Origin: Eopsaltria australis
Lineage: Eukaryota > Chordata > Aves > Passeriformes > Petroicidae
NCBI GenBank assembly: GCA_034509425.1
Contig: JAVTVJ010000458.1
Coordinates: 1,364,001-1,428,000, forward strand
Length of the DNA: 64,000 nt
Reading direction: 5' to 3'
The position numbers and the translations under genes are program-made. This document shows, piece by piece, positions 1-11,000 of the stretch. The notes beneath the pieces were generated by a model that made no database searches, was not told where the DNA came from, and saw only the letters and a program-made list of their open reading frames with translations. Positions within the stretch are counted from its first letter, which is position 1; each line of letters opens with the position of its first letter.

Positions 1-2175
1 GAAAGAAATTCAGTGTTAATGAAGTATTTTCTATCATCCATTGTTCTCTTGGAAAAATGTGATACTTCACTGGTACTTGCTTTTGGTGAAATGATGAACT
101 GCTTTGGTGTTTGTGTTTTGGCAAATAAACCCACCTGCATTGCAGAGCCCTGCAGCTGTGGGCTCTGTGCTGAGCCACACTGCCACAGCTGGCACAGCCT
201 CTGAGCATTGCTGAGTGCTCAGAGATAAGTATGGAAGTCAGAGAAGTAAAATGTGGCAAAGGTTTAGGAACAAACCCACCCAAACCCCCAAAACCCCCTG
301 TGTTTGGGTTTTTATCTCTTCTAAATTCATTACTCTGATGGGTAAGTTGCAAAATAGAGCAGGAGGTGCAAGTGGTGTGTGTGAACACAGTGGTTTTCAA
401 AAGTGTCCTGAACATCACTGAAGATGAAGAAGCCAGGAGAATCTGATCATTCCATGTTTGGTCTTTTTTTCCATTTGCAAAGTCTGTGTCCTTTATCAAT
501 ATTTGAAGAGTCCAACCATTCCCCCCAAATGATTAATAGAATCCCATAACACACAGGGAAAAATGTTTAAATTTTATATTTTTTAAAATAAAAATAATAA
601 ATTGTTTTCACATAGATTTTTTTTTCTGAACCCATATTGAAGCATTTGAATTGTGCTCATGGAGCTACATTTATAAGAAAAAAGTATCTTTTATTAGATC
701 ACATAGTAGATCTTGAAAAAGAAGCATCTCAGGCTCTCAAATGCTTTCTTGCCCACTCTGTAGGGATATGGAAAATAATCTTGCTGGGAGGAAGAGAGCT
801 CAAGGGAGAATATAGATGTCCTGTTAATCAGGACATAAAAAAGAAAGGAGAAGCTGTGATGTGACAGTGACTGGTGGGAGAAAATCTGGCAAACAGCGGA
901 GAGAAGATTGGGAGATCTGACAATTTGGGAAATGTATGTATAATTTATAAATCCAGACTTATTTTATCAATTTCATGTAGCACTCCTGCTCTGTCTGTGT
1001 TTAATGTGCCACTGGCTGGCTGGGGCTGTGCCATAGATCACACACTCTGAGAGCAGACACAAGAGGGATCTGGAGGAGATAACAGGAGCTGATTCTTGCT
1101 CAGCAAAGCACTGACTATGCTAAACAGACTGGTAAAACCAAAGGAAAGTGATGGTCTCAGGTTGTCTTCTAAATGAGAACAATGGGAGCTGCCTAGCAGA
1201 GAACAGATGAGAAAAGCTGTTCTGTCAGCTGGGGAGCTGCTGGAACTGCAGGCTTTAACACCACAAAGAATTGCCCAAAACCCCAAGGTCTCACAGGGTT
1301 ACAAAGGTCCCAGAGAGAAGGTTTGGATTTTCTGGATTTTCCTTTGCCTTTTTGCTTTTTATTCTGGGAGCTGTAAGTCTTGGTGCTTTCTCCATTAACA
1401 TGGCCTGGATAATAATCTAAATTTACAGCCTGCACTTACTTTGTAAGTGCTGTAGGGTCTCACAAGATGAAACTGTGAGCTGCAGTATTTTGTGTCTGGA
1501 GTGGGAGCTTATCTCATTCTCCTGGCTCCTGCTGTTCACACTTTGGTTGTTTCCTGCTCATTTCACTGATATAAAAAGTTCAGTTTGGCTCTCCATCAGT
1601 GTGTGTTTACCAGCAGCACTCTGGCACAATCACCTTCCCTTCCTCCTCCCCGGGTTTTATGGCCTTGAAGAACTTTCAGGTGAGGGCCAAGCACAAGTTT
1701 CTGTTTGTGTCATCCTGCCCCGGAAAGGGAAAATGTTTGACAGAGCACTCCAGCTCAGCCAGCAGCTGGGAAGGAAGCAGGGAATCCTCTCCACATCAGC
1801 CCAGGTCAGCACAGAGATGTTTGTTGTCTTCCTGCCTTCTTTAAAAGGTAAATACTGTCACAAGTTCAAATTGTGGGTTTTTTTTTTTCTTTACCACGTG
1901 TTTAGGCATTTAGGATCACCAGGGTCCTGGTCCTGTGATCCCAAGTTGCTGTCAGAATACAAATATTTTCTAAAGACAAATGCAGCACAAATGTTCTGAC
2001 AAAAATGTGTGCACTGAGTGCCCAGCCTGGCCAGGAGTGACCCCCCAAGCCCAAATTCTGTGTCTGACTCCTTGCTGGCAATGGACAACCAATCCATGGA
2101 AATACTGGATTTTTCTTCATCTTGTTACATTTGCTAAGACTTTATACCATGAAATATCCAGGTGATGGATAAACT
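1..2175. other. Non-coding interval, no gene seen
   Basis: Unique-looking AT-rich sequence. It holds short A/T-rich runs (about 565-605) and a T homopolymer near 1878-1890. Open frames reach 174 codons (1475-1999, plus) but show no recognisable domain, no signal of codon constraint and overlap open frames on the other strand. I recognise no repeat family here. Confidence 0.6.
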
Positions 2176-2179
2176 GACT

Positions 2180-2500
2180 CCCTTTTCCCCTCGGAGCAGT
2201 TACAACCTCCTCTGATCTCTTCTGTCTCATGGCCAGTGACAGGAGCTGAGGGAATGGCCTGAGGCTGAGGCAGGGGAGGTTTAGGTTGGATATCAGGAAA
2301 AGATTCTTCATCCAGAGGATGGTCAGACACTGGAACAGCTCCCCAGGGAAGGGCTCACTGCGCCAGGAGTTCAGGAAGCATTTGGACAACACCCTCAGAC
2401 ACACAATGTGACTTTGGGGCTGTTCTGTGCAGAGCCAGGAGTTGGACTTTGATCATCCTTGTGACTCCCAGCTCAAAATACTCTGGGATTCCAGCTGTGA
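2180..2500 (+). mobile_element. CR1 LINE, 5'-truncated 3' end
   Basis: This is the 3' terminal part of a chicken-repeat-1 non-LTR retrotransposon in the plus orientation. The end of the reverse-transcriptase ORF region is recognisable by the string for a cluster of 'ggttggatatcaggaaaag', 'cactggaacagctccccagg' and 'caggagttggactttgatca', which matches the usual CR1 layout. The copy ends near a degenerate version of the CR1 terminal 8-mer repeat (ggattcc ... tgattcc, 2488-2511). Many substitutions and frame breaks show that it is old and dead. The 5' edge is soft: similarity to CR1 starts around the 'ggccagtgacagg' at 2231 and may begin slightly earlier. Family-level assignment is from memory of CR1 consensus layout; the subfamily is not determined. 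Confidence 0.85.
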
Positions 2501-2510
2501 TTCCAGGTGT

Positions 2511-4029
2511 TCTGTGCTGCTTGTGTTCACTCTCCTCACAGCTTGCCTCAAACAGCCATTCACAAAACCAGAATGATCTGAATGAAAACTGTTCCTTTGT
2601 TGGGGGTCCCTCCCCAGAGGCACCAGCCCGAGGTGTTTCTGTGCTGCTGTGCTGGGAATAAGTGGCTTTATGGGACAGGTTTGTCAGGGGCACAAAGAAA
2701 TCAGAAAGCTCAGTGTTTGGGGAGAAAAGGAAATTTTGAAAGAACAGTCTGTGTTGTGTAGCTGCCCCATAGATATATGTGGGTGATTTTTTATATAAAC
2801 CAGATAAATTTAAAATGCCTGCTGAGTTTGGCCTTAACTTCAGCAGTAGAACCACCGTGCTGGAGAGTGAACAAAGTTTGGTGGGAAGTGTTGGATTCAC
2901 TGGAGTTTTTTGAAATGCATCCTATAAATCTAGAGCTGAACACATCTCCTCTCCCTGCAGCCACCCCAACTCCCACCTGTGCAAACCACAAAAGAAATGA
3001 CAGAGGAACAATGTGTTAATTTTGACAGAAGTGTCAAATTTGTCTTAATTTTTTTTCATTTGCCATGTAACGGCACTGAAGGAAGCACAGAGGAAACACT
3101 TTAGAATTGCTTTTCAAAAACAAGTTCTTCTGGCAAATCAAGAGACTTTTCTTCAAACAGTTATTTGCTATTTTTAGTTTCTGTTGCAATATCCACTTTT
3201 CTAGTTGCTTTTTTTTTCTTTTTTGTACCAGAAGGAATAATAGTATCTTTAAAGGAAAAAATGGATTTCTGAGGCTGGCCCTGGTTCTTAGAGCTCATCT
3301 CACTCAGTTTCCACTACCTTTTGTTTGTTTGTTTGGAATAAGAAGCCTTCTCATGCAGAGCAAACATTTATGAAAATGCACAAACATTTCCTTTGGAAAT
3401 CGAGGCTTTTAAGCCAATTTCAGTGAAATTGTGCTTCCATTGATGTATCAGAGCAGAAATAGCACACTGCATGTCTTGCTTAGACTGGGATATAAAACTG
3501 CACTTTGGGGCAGCCCTGCTAATGTGATTGTTTCACTTTTGTGCAGTGTCTCTTTATTTAATTGTTTTCTTGTTTTTTCCAAATCATTCTGGGAGGTGTC
3601 TTTGTGCAGATTCCATTCTAATGGCTGCTCAGTTTGCAAGTTTTGAAATTTATTTTTATTTTAGTTTGGAATCTGGTAACTAAACAGGAAAAATGCAGAA
3701 AGGATCCCTTTGGCTGAGACGTGTGGGCATGTTCCTCAGTTCCTGACTGCTCCAGTTCCAGAACTCCACTGGACAGAAAAAAAGCAATTTTGGGATGTAT
3801 TTTATAGGGGTACAAGTTCATGGTAGGGGTGCAGTCCAAGGACTTCTTACTCAAATCTCATTTAGTTTTTATCAGTTTGTTAATGGAGCACAGCTGCATT
3901 CTTTGAGCTGGTTCTAACATGGACCTCTATAAACCAATATATATTTATGATACCTCTTTTCTGACATTATAAATCTGTTAAATTTCTGTATTTTGCATAT
4001 CTACCTACAATATAAATTGGTAGATGATT
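2511..4029. other. Non-coding interval, no gene seen
   Basis: Unique-looking sequence with T-rich stretches around 3040-3060 and 3200-3225. No domain, RNA gene or repeat family is recognised. Confidence 0.55.
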
Positions 4030-4130
4030 ATTATCTATTAATCTATTTTTATCTATATCTATTATATATAATATATGTACTATATATGTCTATATATTTT
4101 TTATCTATTATCTATATTTATTTATACACT
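4030..4130. repeat. Degenerate TCTA/TA simple repeat
   Basis: About 100 bases made almost wholly of tatc, tcta and tata units with interruptions. It is an imperfect tetranucleotide/dinucleotide microsatellite and has no coding potential. Confidence 0.8.
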
Positions 4131-4239
4131 ATGTGTGTAAATTTAAGAGAGACCATTTAAGGCAGAGATCCAAATTAAAAACAGTTTCCTGCTTTTGACT
4201 TAGAAATCTGACGTTGATTTAATAAAAAAATAATAAAAA

Positions 4240-4930
4240 ACTTTATGAGAACACAGGGAGTCTTGGCTGCCTGCAGCCATGTCCAGGTCCATTTCCATCT
4301 GATATTATCCTGTTAATTGCTTGGCCCACCTCACTGGGGCAGAGCTGCCAAGGCATCAGAGCTCCACACAACACTTTGCATGTTGGGGTGAGCAGCATAG
4401 TTTGCAGCTGGGAGAGCCATCCCAGGGAGGTGTTCAGAGCCCTCTGGAGCACTGGAGCTCACCTGGGGCTTTGCTGTGCCAAATGTGACTCCAGGTGGTG
4501 CAGGGAGGGCAGGCATGGAACACAGGACTTCTCCAGGCAGGAGGGGCCAGCTCCAGCACAGCTGGGGCAGCTTGGGGCTCTTGTGCTCCATCTCCCAGGA
4601 AAACCCTGCCTGGCTGGGGCTGGAGAGCGAAAATTGAACCACCCCAGACAGAGACTGGGACCTCACTCTGAGGAATTGGCAGATCCTGACACAGAGTGGA
4701 GGAGGAGAAACGTTGGGTCCAGGTGGTGCCATGAACAGCTGGAATTCCTGAGCCTGTGTGGAAGGTCTGTCTCCTCTTCCTGTGTCAGGGTCTGGCTTTG
4801 CCTTTCCTTTCATCGTGGCCAGGATCTTCTGAGCAAAGGATCTTTTTCCTGGCCAAAATTGGAACTCACTTCTGCTGCAGCACTCAGCATCAGGCCAGCA
4901 CCAGATCCTGACAGCAGCCCAAGATGATGT
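4240..4930. other. GC-richer block with overlapping open frames on both strands
   Basis: This block is visibly richer in G and C than its surroundings, and stop codons are correspondingly rare. A 218-codon frame is open on minus (4331-4987) and a 183-codon frame on plus (4376-4927), overlapping almost completely. Neither translation shows a motif, low-complexity bias or domain I recognise. CpG dinucleotides are few, so it is not a CpG island. Two long frames on opposite strands of one GC-rich patch are what chance predicts. A diverged exon or old repeat cannot be excluded without a protein search. Confidence 0.4.
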
Positions 4931-7900
4931 GAGCCTGAAATCACATAGCTCAGTTCTCAATGGATGCTTGACAGGTGCTGTAGGCAAATGTTGCTTTAGC
5001 TACCAAAAATTGCATTTGAAGGAGTCTCTGGCCTAAGGGATCTGTAAGCCTGTACATCGACATATTTCAGTTCAGTACAGAGCAGATGCATTGCTCAGGA
5101 CATTTTATGTCCTATTCTGTTATACGTTTGTCCATTTCTATTAACTCCTGGAATTTTAGAAGTGGGAGAACGTCCTTTGGGTTTCTTGGTGTAAAAAGTG
5201 AATCCTGGAGTGAATATGTAGCACATATTTCATATTTTTTTGTGTCTATCCTATCTGCTGACCTCCTAGTGCCTGATACCCATCTCCTACCAGGGCCTGT
5301 CTCGCAAATATTTCCTCTTTTAAGCAGAGTATTTTCTTCCTTCTCTTTCTGCCAGGTGGTCTCAATGCAGCTGAGTCTCTGCTGGAGCTCTGAGCTGGTT
5401 CTGAGGCAGCAGAGTCCTCTTGGATAAAGCAGCATCATCATCCAGGGAATACCAACAGGGATCAAGAGCAGCCTGTCAGGCAGAGAAATACCAGCTAGAG
5501 ATAAAGGGAAGAGTCCAGCTGGTTCCTGCCCACAGTGGCCACACACCCTCTGTGCCACCTGGCCTCGTGCTCAGCCAGCTGGAAACAAGAGGGTGGAGAA
5601 AGATCCTTTTTGACTTCTGAGCAACTTTCATTTTACAGCTCAGGCTTTTCAGCAACAAACACAAATGGAAGTAAAATACCTGCAGAGAAAACAACATTCT
5701 CAAGAACCTCCTGAGAGCAGTCCAGCCCCTGCTCAGACCGGGTTGGGCAGAGCAGGTTGCTCAGGATTGTGTCCATGCAGGTCTGGGTGTCTCCCCAGGA
5801 TCGTTAAGGAGGTGTTAACACGATGGAACAGCTGCTACAACCAAAAAGCAATTACTGCTGCAGCAGGACACGGTTTGCTTAACACGGGCCTTCCCCTTTC
5901 TCCTAATGACTGCTGGAACAGAGGAAGGGCTCGGGAGGAGCAGAAGGAACAGAATTGGACTCTTTAAATAATTGCAAACTGCTTTATCCCCCGTGGTGCC
6001 TGCCCAATCTGGAACCTGGTGACGGAGCAAGCTCCCAGAAAATATTTAGGTAAACCTTAATTCTGGTGATAAGTAGCCAGTGCAAAATCTTCCCCCCCAA
6101 AAATCCCAGCTGGAATTGAAGCCTGAAACTCACACCAAGCACTGCAGCATTTGGCGTGGAGGAGCAGATGTCCATTTCTGCTCCAAAAGCAGCACTGAAG
6201 CAGCACTTGCTATTGGATTTGTAACTGTCTATTTTTTGCTTGGGGAGCTGTGAATACAAGTTTTCTGTTATTAGAGATAACAAATATCTCTTAACATTGA
6301 AGTTCAATTTAGGTATTTGCATATTTAACAATTGTATGCGTTTAAAAATGCAAATAATAACATTTAAATTATTCTGAATTTACTTCATCACTCAAATATT
6401 TGTGCTCCAAACCTGGGCTGTTTTACAGGTTCTCAGATTAACTTTGCAGACAGCTTGTCAGTGAGTGGGGGTTACATGTGGCCTGGTGACACGTTTTTGA
6501 CAATCTGTTCCCAGAATATCTGTCTATCAATAAGTTTATCAGTAGACTTCATTTATTAAAGAGAAAATTAGTATCTGGCTTTGTTTTCCTTTTCTGCTTA
6601 AGGAATGATAGAAATTGCCACTTGGCTTGTTTTGTTGTTGATGTTGTATTTTTTTCCCTGTGTGTTTGTGGTTTTTGTTTTTGGGGTTTTTTTTTCACTG
6701 CAGTATTTGGAGTTTGATTTGAATTACCCGAAGGAATAAATTCCTTTTTCAGTGATGAGGATTAAAAGAGAGCACCAAGGTATTGCTATAGTCAGACAAC
6801 ATTCCACAGTGTCCTGCATTAAGCATTCCCTGAAAGTAAAGATTTGCATGTTCCACATTAATTATCCCACCTCTAATTGTACCCCCCTGCCACAATACCC
6901 TGATGAAAGTGCTATTTGTATTAATAAAGCATTACAGTCCTAAGAACAGCCCATCACTGGTCTGCACTCTCCATATAAACCCTCTGAAATGAAAAAGGAG
7001 GAAAAGGAGCTCTACTGCAAGCAGAAAGGGAGTGAGTGTGCCTGGAAACACAGCACATCCCCAGTCACATCTGACTGCAGGCTGAGGGGCTCATCACACC
7101 TCAGCCAACCTCTCTTCCTCCCTCAGGGATGGTAATTCTCTTTATCTCCTCAATTAGCATGTAAAATTAACACTGTTCCTGAGAATATGAGTGGCCAGAA
7201 TTTTAGTGATGCTCTATCAATGTTCATCTCACTGCATTTTCCATGACAATTTAGGAGGTGGTGGAATTACACTGTCAGAGTCCTGTGCCATCCCTGTTTG
7301 TCAGATCCTTGTCCTCTGCACTTGTACAGGAGACTTTAAAAAGCCCAGACTGTTGCACTTCAGAGGGAGAAATTTATTTTTTGCCTTTTCCCTTCTATTA
7401 CTGTAATAGTTGACACTTATCAGTAATATTTAATCATGGTTTGGAGTTGATGCAGAGTGACTTATCTGAAACATCTGAGCCTATCCCTATAAAATAACTC
7501 TGTCACATTTTCATAAACAAATAGAGAGGTCAGATAATGTTACTTGTCAGGTCTGACTATGCCCTGGCTTTTACTTGAGAGTATGGAGAGACCAATCTTA
7601 ATAAGAGAACAGCACTGCAGCATTTGAATTACATGCTTTTTGTCCTTTCCTTAGCTGAGAATCCTGCCTGCTTAATTTAGCAATAAATTCTGCTAAAACC
7701 AGATTTTCATTGAGACTGAAGGAACAATGTCCCTGCTAAGGAGAAATGATTGCAGTGAGGAGCTCTGGTTCATTCATCCTCACCTTAATTGAGCTGCAGG
7801 ACTCTGGGTTGAGATCCCAACCAGTCTCTTCCTGGCAAAGATCAGTCTCAACAAACAAAGTGATTTTAGGATGCTATGAAATGATGTCTTAATCTGCAAT

Positions 7901-8005
7901 ATTTCCCTTTTCCCCTGTTCCTTTCCTCCCACTGGGCTGACATGTCTTACCCATGCTGCCCTCTCTTCTCTCCTGTATAAAGTCTGTGACCAGGCTCAAA
8001 AGGGA
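4931..8005. other. Non-coding interval, no gene seen
   Basis: Unique sequence. A 148-codon minus frame (5112-5558) includes a short charged stretch resembling a coiled coil but has no recognisable family. An inverted pair of POU octamers lies at 6315-6355. G/T-rich runs are present at 6640-6710. Confidence 0.5.
6315..6355. promoter_or_regulatory. Inverted pair of octamer (POU-type) motifs
   Basis: An exact ATTTGCAT lies at 6315-6322 and an exact ATGCAAAT at 6348-6355, in inverted orientation 25 bases apart, with an AT-rich spacer. The octamer is the known binding site of POU-domain factors such as OCT1/OCT4. Chance occurrence of 8-mers in 64 kb is expected, so only the pairing is notable; function is inference. 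Confidence 0.2.
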
Positions 8006-8075
8006 AAAAAGATATTTATATTAAATAAATATATATATCCATCTATAAAATGAGAGATATGTATAATATATCAAG
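8006..8075. repeat. AT-rich low-complexity tract
   Basis: Runs of tatttata, aataaatatatatat and similar. It is simple AT-rich DNA with no further structure seen. Confidence 0.6.
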
Positions 8076-11000
8076 CAATTTTTAATACTCAGAATTAATT
8101 TCTTAACAGGAAAGTAAAATGATCTAATAATATACTTTACTAAAGCTGTTCCATGGCAGTGAGCATGATTAAGAAAGAGCAGTTTTCATCCTCTAAATTA
8201 TATTTTAAAATTAAATTTTAATAACGCAGTAATGCTGTCATTCATGTTTCCTATATTTTTAATAAGTAAATTGATTACTTTTCAAATCTTGTATAAGACT
8301 GGATTTCTGTCCTATGACAAAACTGAAAGTAGTGCTTTTCCCAAATTATTAAATTACAGAAATTAAAGGGAAATTCCTAAGAGATTTAATTTTCACTCCA
8401 CATTTAATCTTTCCATTTGTGTTTATGGAGGTTTTCTCTGGTTCTTGTTTCTAAAGTGCACCTCGTGGTGAACATTGGTTACACTGAACCCATAGAGCTG
8501 ACATTTATTGACACTGCTAAAATAAACTCAGTCCCTACCAAAGAGAGCTTGGTTATACATTTTAAAATGTCTATTTATCTTTGTATTCCTGTCAGAGCCA
8601 GTAAACAATCTGAATAGCTCTCTTTTATTGGCTCTAATGACTTGAGTGGAAGAGCTTGGCAATTATTTAATTAATTTGTTTGAATATTAGTGCAAGATAT
8701 TTATGAACTGGTTAAGTTCACTCATCTTTTGGAGCTCACTCCAATTGGAAACCTCTTCTCTCTTTAAGATCAGCTCCATCCCCTGAAAAATACACATATT
8801 TGTGGTTTATTTTGCTTTTCGCCATGTGGTGTGAAGAGGAATTTGTGTCTTTTTCTGCCTACCTGCTTTTAAAACAGAATTCCTGCAGTCTGGAGTGTTT
8901 TATGTGGATCCTTTCACTGCAGTTAGGAGAGCAGGCACAGCACCAGAGCTGAGGGTTGTTCCCTGCTGTGGGACACTGCTGGATTACCCAGTTCCAGGGT
9001 AATTCAGAGGAATTATGGACAACCACAACTTCCTGAAGCCCCCATCCATCCCAGGCTGGGATGAGTGAGGCAGAGCTCATTGTCCCCTGAGCAGAAATAT
9101 CCCCAGGGGCAGAGCTGGTATTAAACTGCATTCAGCCACTGTTAAATTCTCTTTAGTTCCCACTTATGTCAAACAGGAGCTCTCAGTTGTGCAGAATTTA
9201 CTGCTAAAAGCAGGGCCCTGAGTTGACAGAATGTAAAAAATCATCAGAATATCATTCCCAGGGGCACAAACCTCACTGCCCTGTCATCTTCTGACTTACA
9301 CAGCTCTAGAGTTGGGTTCTAAACAAAAACAAGACCTCCAATTGTTTGTATAAGAGGGTAGGAATGCTATATAGGACTGCAATTCTTTGAGCTTTTGTCC
9401 AGAAAAAAAATCCATCCAAAATCATGTAGGTGGGGGAAATTGCACCTTGTGGGTGAACTGTGCACAAGGAGCAAATTCAAGAATAAAATTCTCTTAGGCA
9501 TGAAGTGTTTGCTGTATATAAGTGCATAAAAATAATAATATTAACTGTGGTACAGTCCTGATCTGAAAATACATCCTGCAAACACCACAGAGCTCCTTTG
9601 GAAACCAGCAAAACTTTGAGAAGGGTCTGAGACAGAATTTCTTCCCCATGGCATTCAAAAAGCAAAGTGGAGCAGAAGAAAACTCTCAGCTGTTCAAAAA
9701 GTGACTGCATATGGCTCCCAACAAATCTTGAAAGCTCAAATTTGGCTAATTCTAAAGAGAAGCATCTAAACAAAGGAAATTATTGAGAGAAAAAGACTCA
9801 GTGGAAACGGTGTCACAGGAATGTGTGCAATTATTTGGTCATTACAGAGCCAAGGTTAAACTTCTGCTGGCAGGAGGCTGGAGGAAGGTAAGACCAGATC
9901 AGCTGTTTCATTTGCTGATTTCAATTCGTTGATTTCCTAAAGTACAGACTGTTTGAGGAGATTGCAACAGCCCAAATATGATTTGCCACTTGGATCTGCA
10001 AGTTTCATAGCTGTTAATAAATATTACATTTCCTCACCAGTTCACTGTCCTAGAAATCCTCCCAGTGGTCAATTCTTTTGGAAAGGGGGTTTAGATTGTC
10101 AGGAATCTTGGAGCAGCAGCTCTGAAGCAGCTGTAGGAATGGGGTGGGTTTTTTCTGCGTTATTCTGGTTTTATCCTGCCTTCTAGGTCCACAAACACAA
10201 TTCAGTGTCTGTGCCAGCTCACCCCTGACCTTCTGCTGACAATGACATTCTAACACCAGTTCTGGTGACAGTTTGGGATGTGGGTATTTATCCACAGAGG
10301 CTCTGGACCAAACCCATCAATTCAGTGCATGCAGAGGATAAAATGTGCCACTGGGCAGCTCTGACTTCCAGCCTTTGCTGTCTGGGGTCAGCAGGGAGCT
10401 GGTGACCTTTCCATGGCTGACACCACAGCCTGTCAGAGAACTCTCGTTTAAAATACTCCTCTGAAATGGATAAAGATACACCCTAATCACTAATAAAAAA
10501 TAGCTTCAGTGCCTCAAAAATGTGGAGCAACTTACAGGCATCAGAATAAATTACAACTGGTTTTGAGCAGTCATTGAAGAAAAAGTTCAGGGGCCATGAC
10601 AGAAAGAGACCTTGGGATGGGCTGGGACATTATTAATTCAGTCTGTTGGGTCAGGTCCTGGCCATGTGAATGTGCAATGGGTTCAAAATGCCTATTAAAC
10701 ATTTAGAGGTTTTTTTGGGGTTTTTTTTTGGTTTTTTTTAATAGTTCTATGCCACACTTAGCACAGATAGATATATTTAAAAAGTTGTGTGTTTTGTTGT
10801 ATATCCAGTTTTTTATATATTTTGGATGTGTACATGTATACAAACATAGAACATGTACAGAGAGAGCATCTGGGGTGGTTTTTGTCTTTTCTCTTTGCAT
10901 TTCTTTTTTCCCCGTTCTGCTTTCACTGAGCCTTGCCAAGGGTAGACCCTGAGGCAAAATACCTACAGGTTTTCCTGCCACTTTGACACTCCAAATAATT

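Noticed and set aside
1475..1999. 174-codon plus-strand open frame with a hydrophobic N-terminus
   Set aside because: The hydrophobic start resembles a signal or membrane segment, but the remainder has no family resemblance and the frame ends in unique AT-rich DNA with no splice or polyadenylation context I could support.
4240..4930. GC-rich block considered as a CpG island promoter
   Set aside because: GC content is raised but CpG dinucleotides are few.
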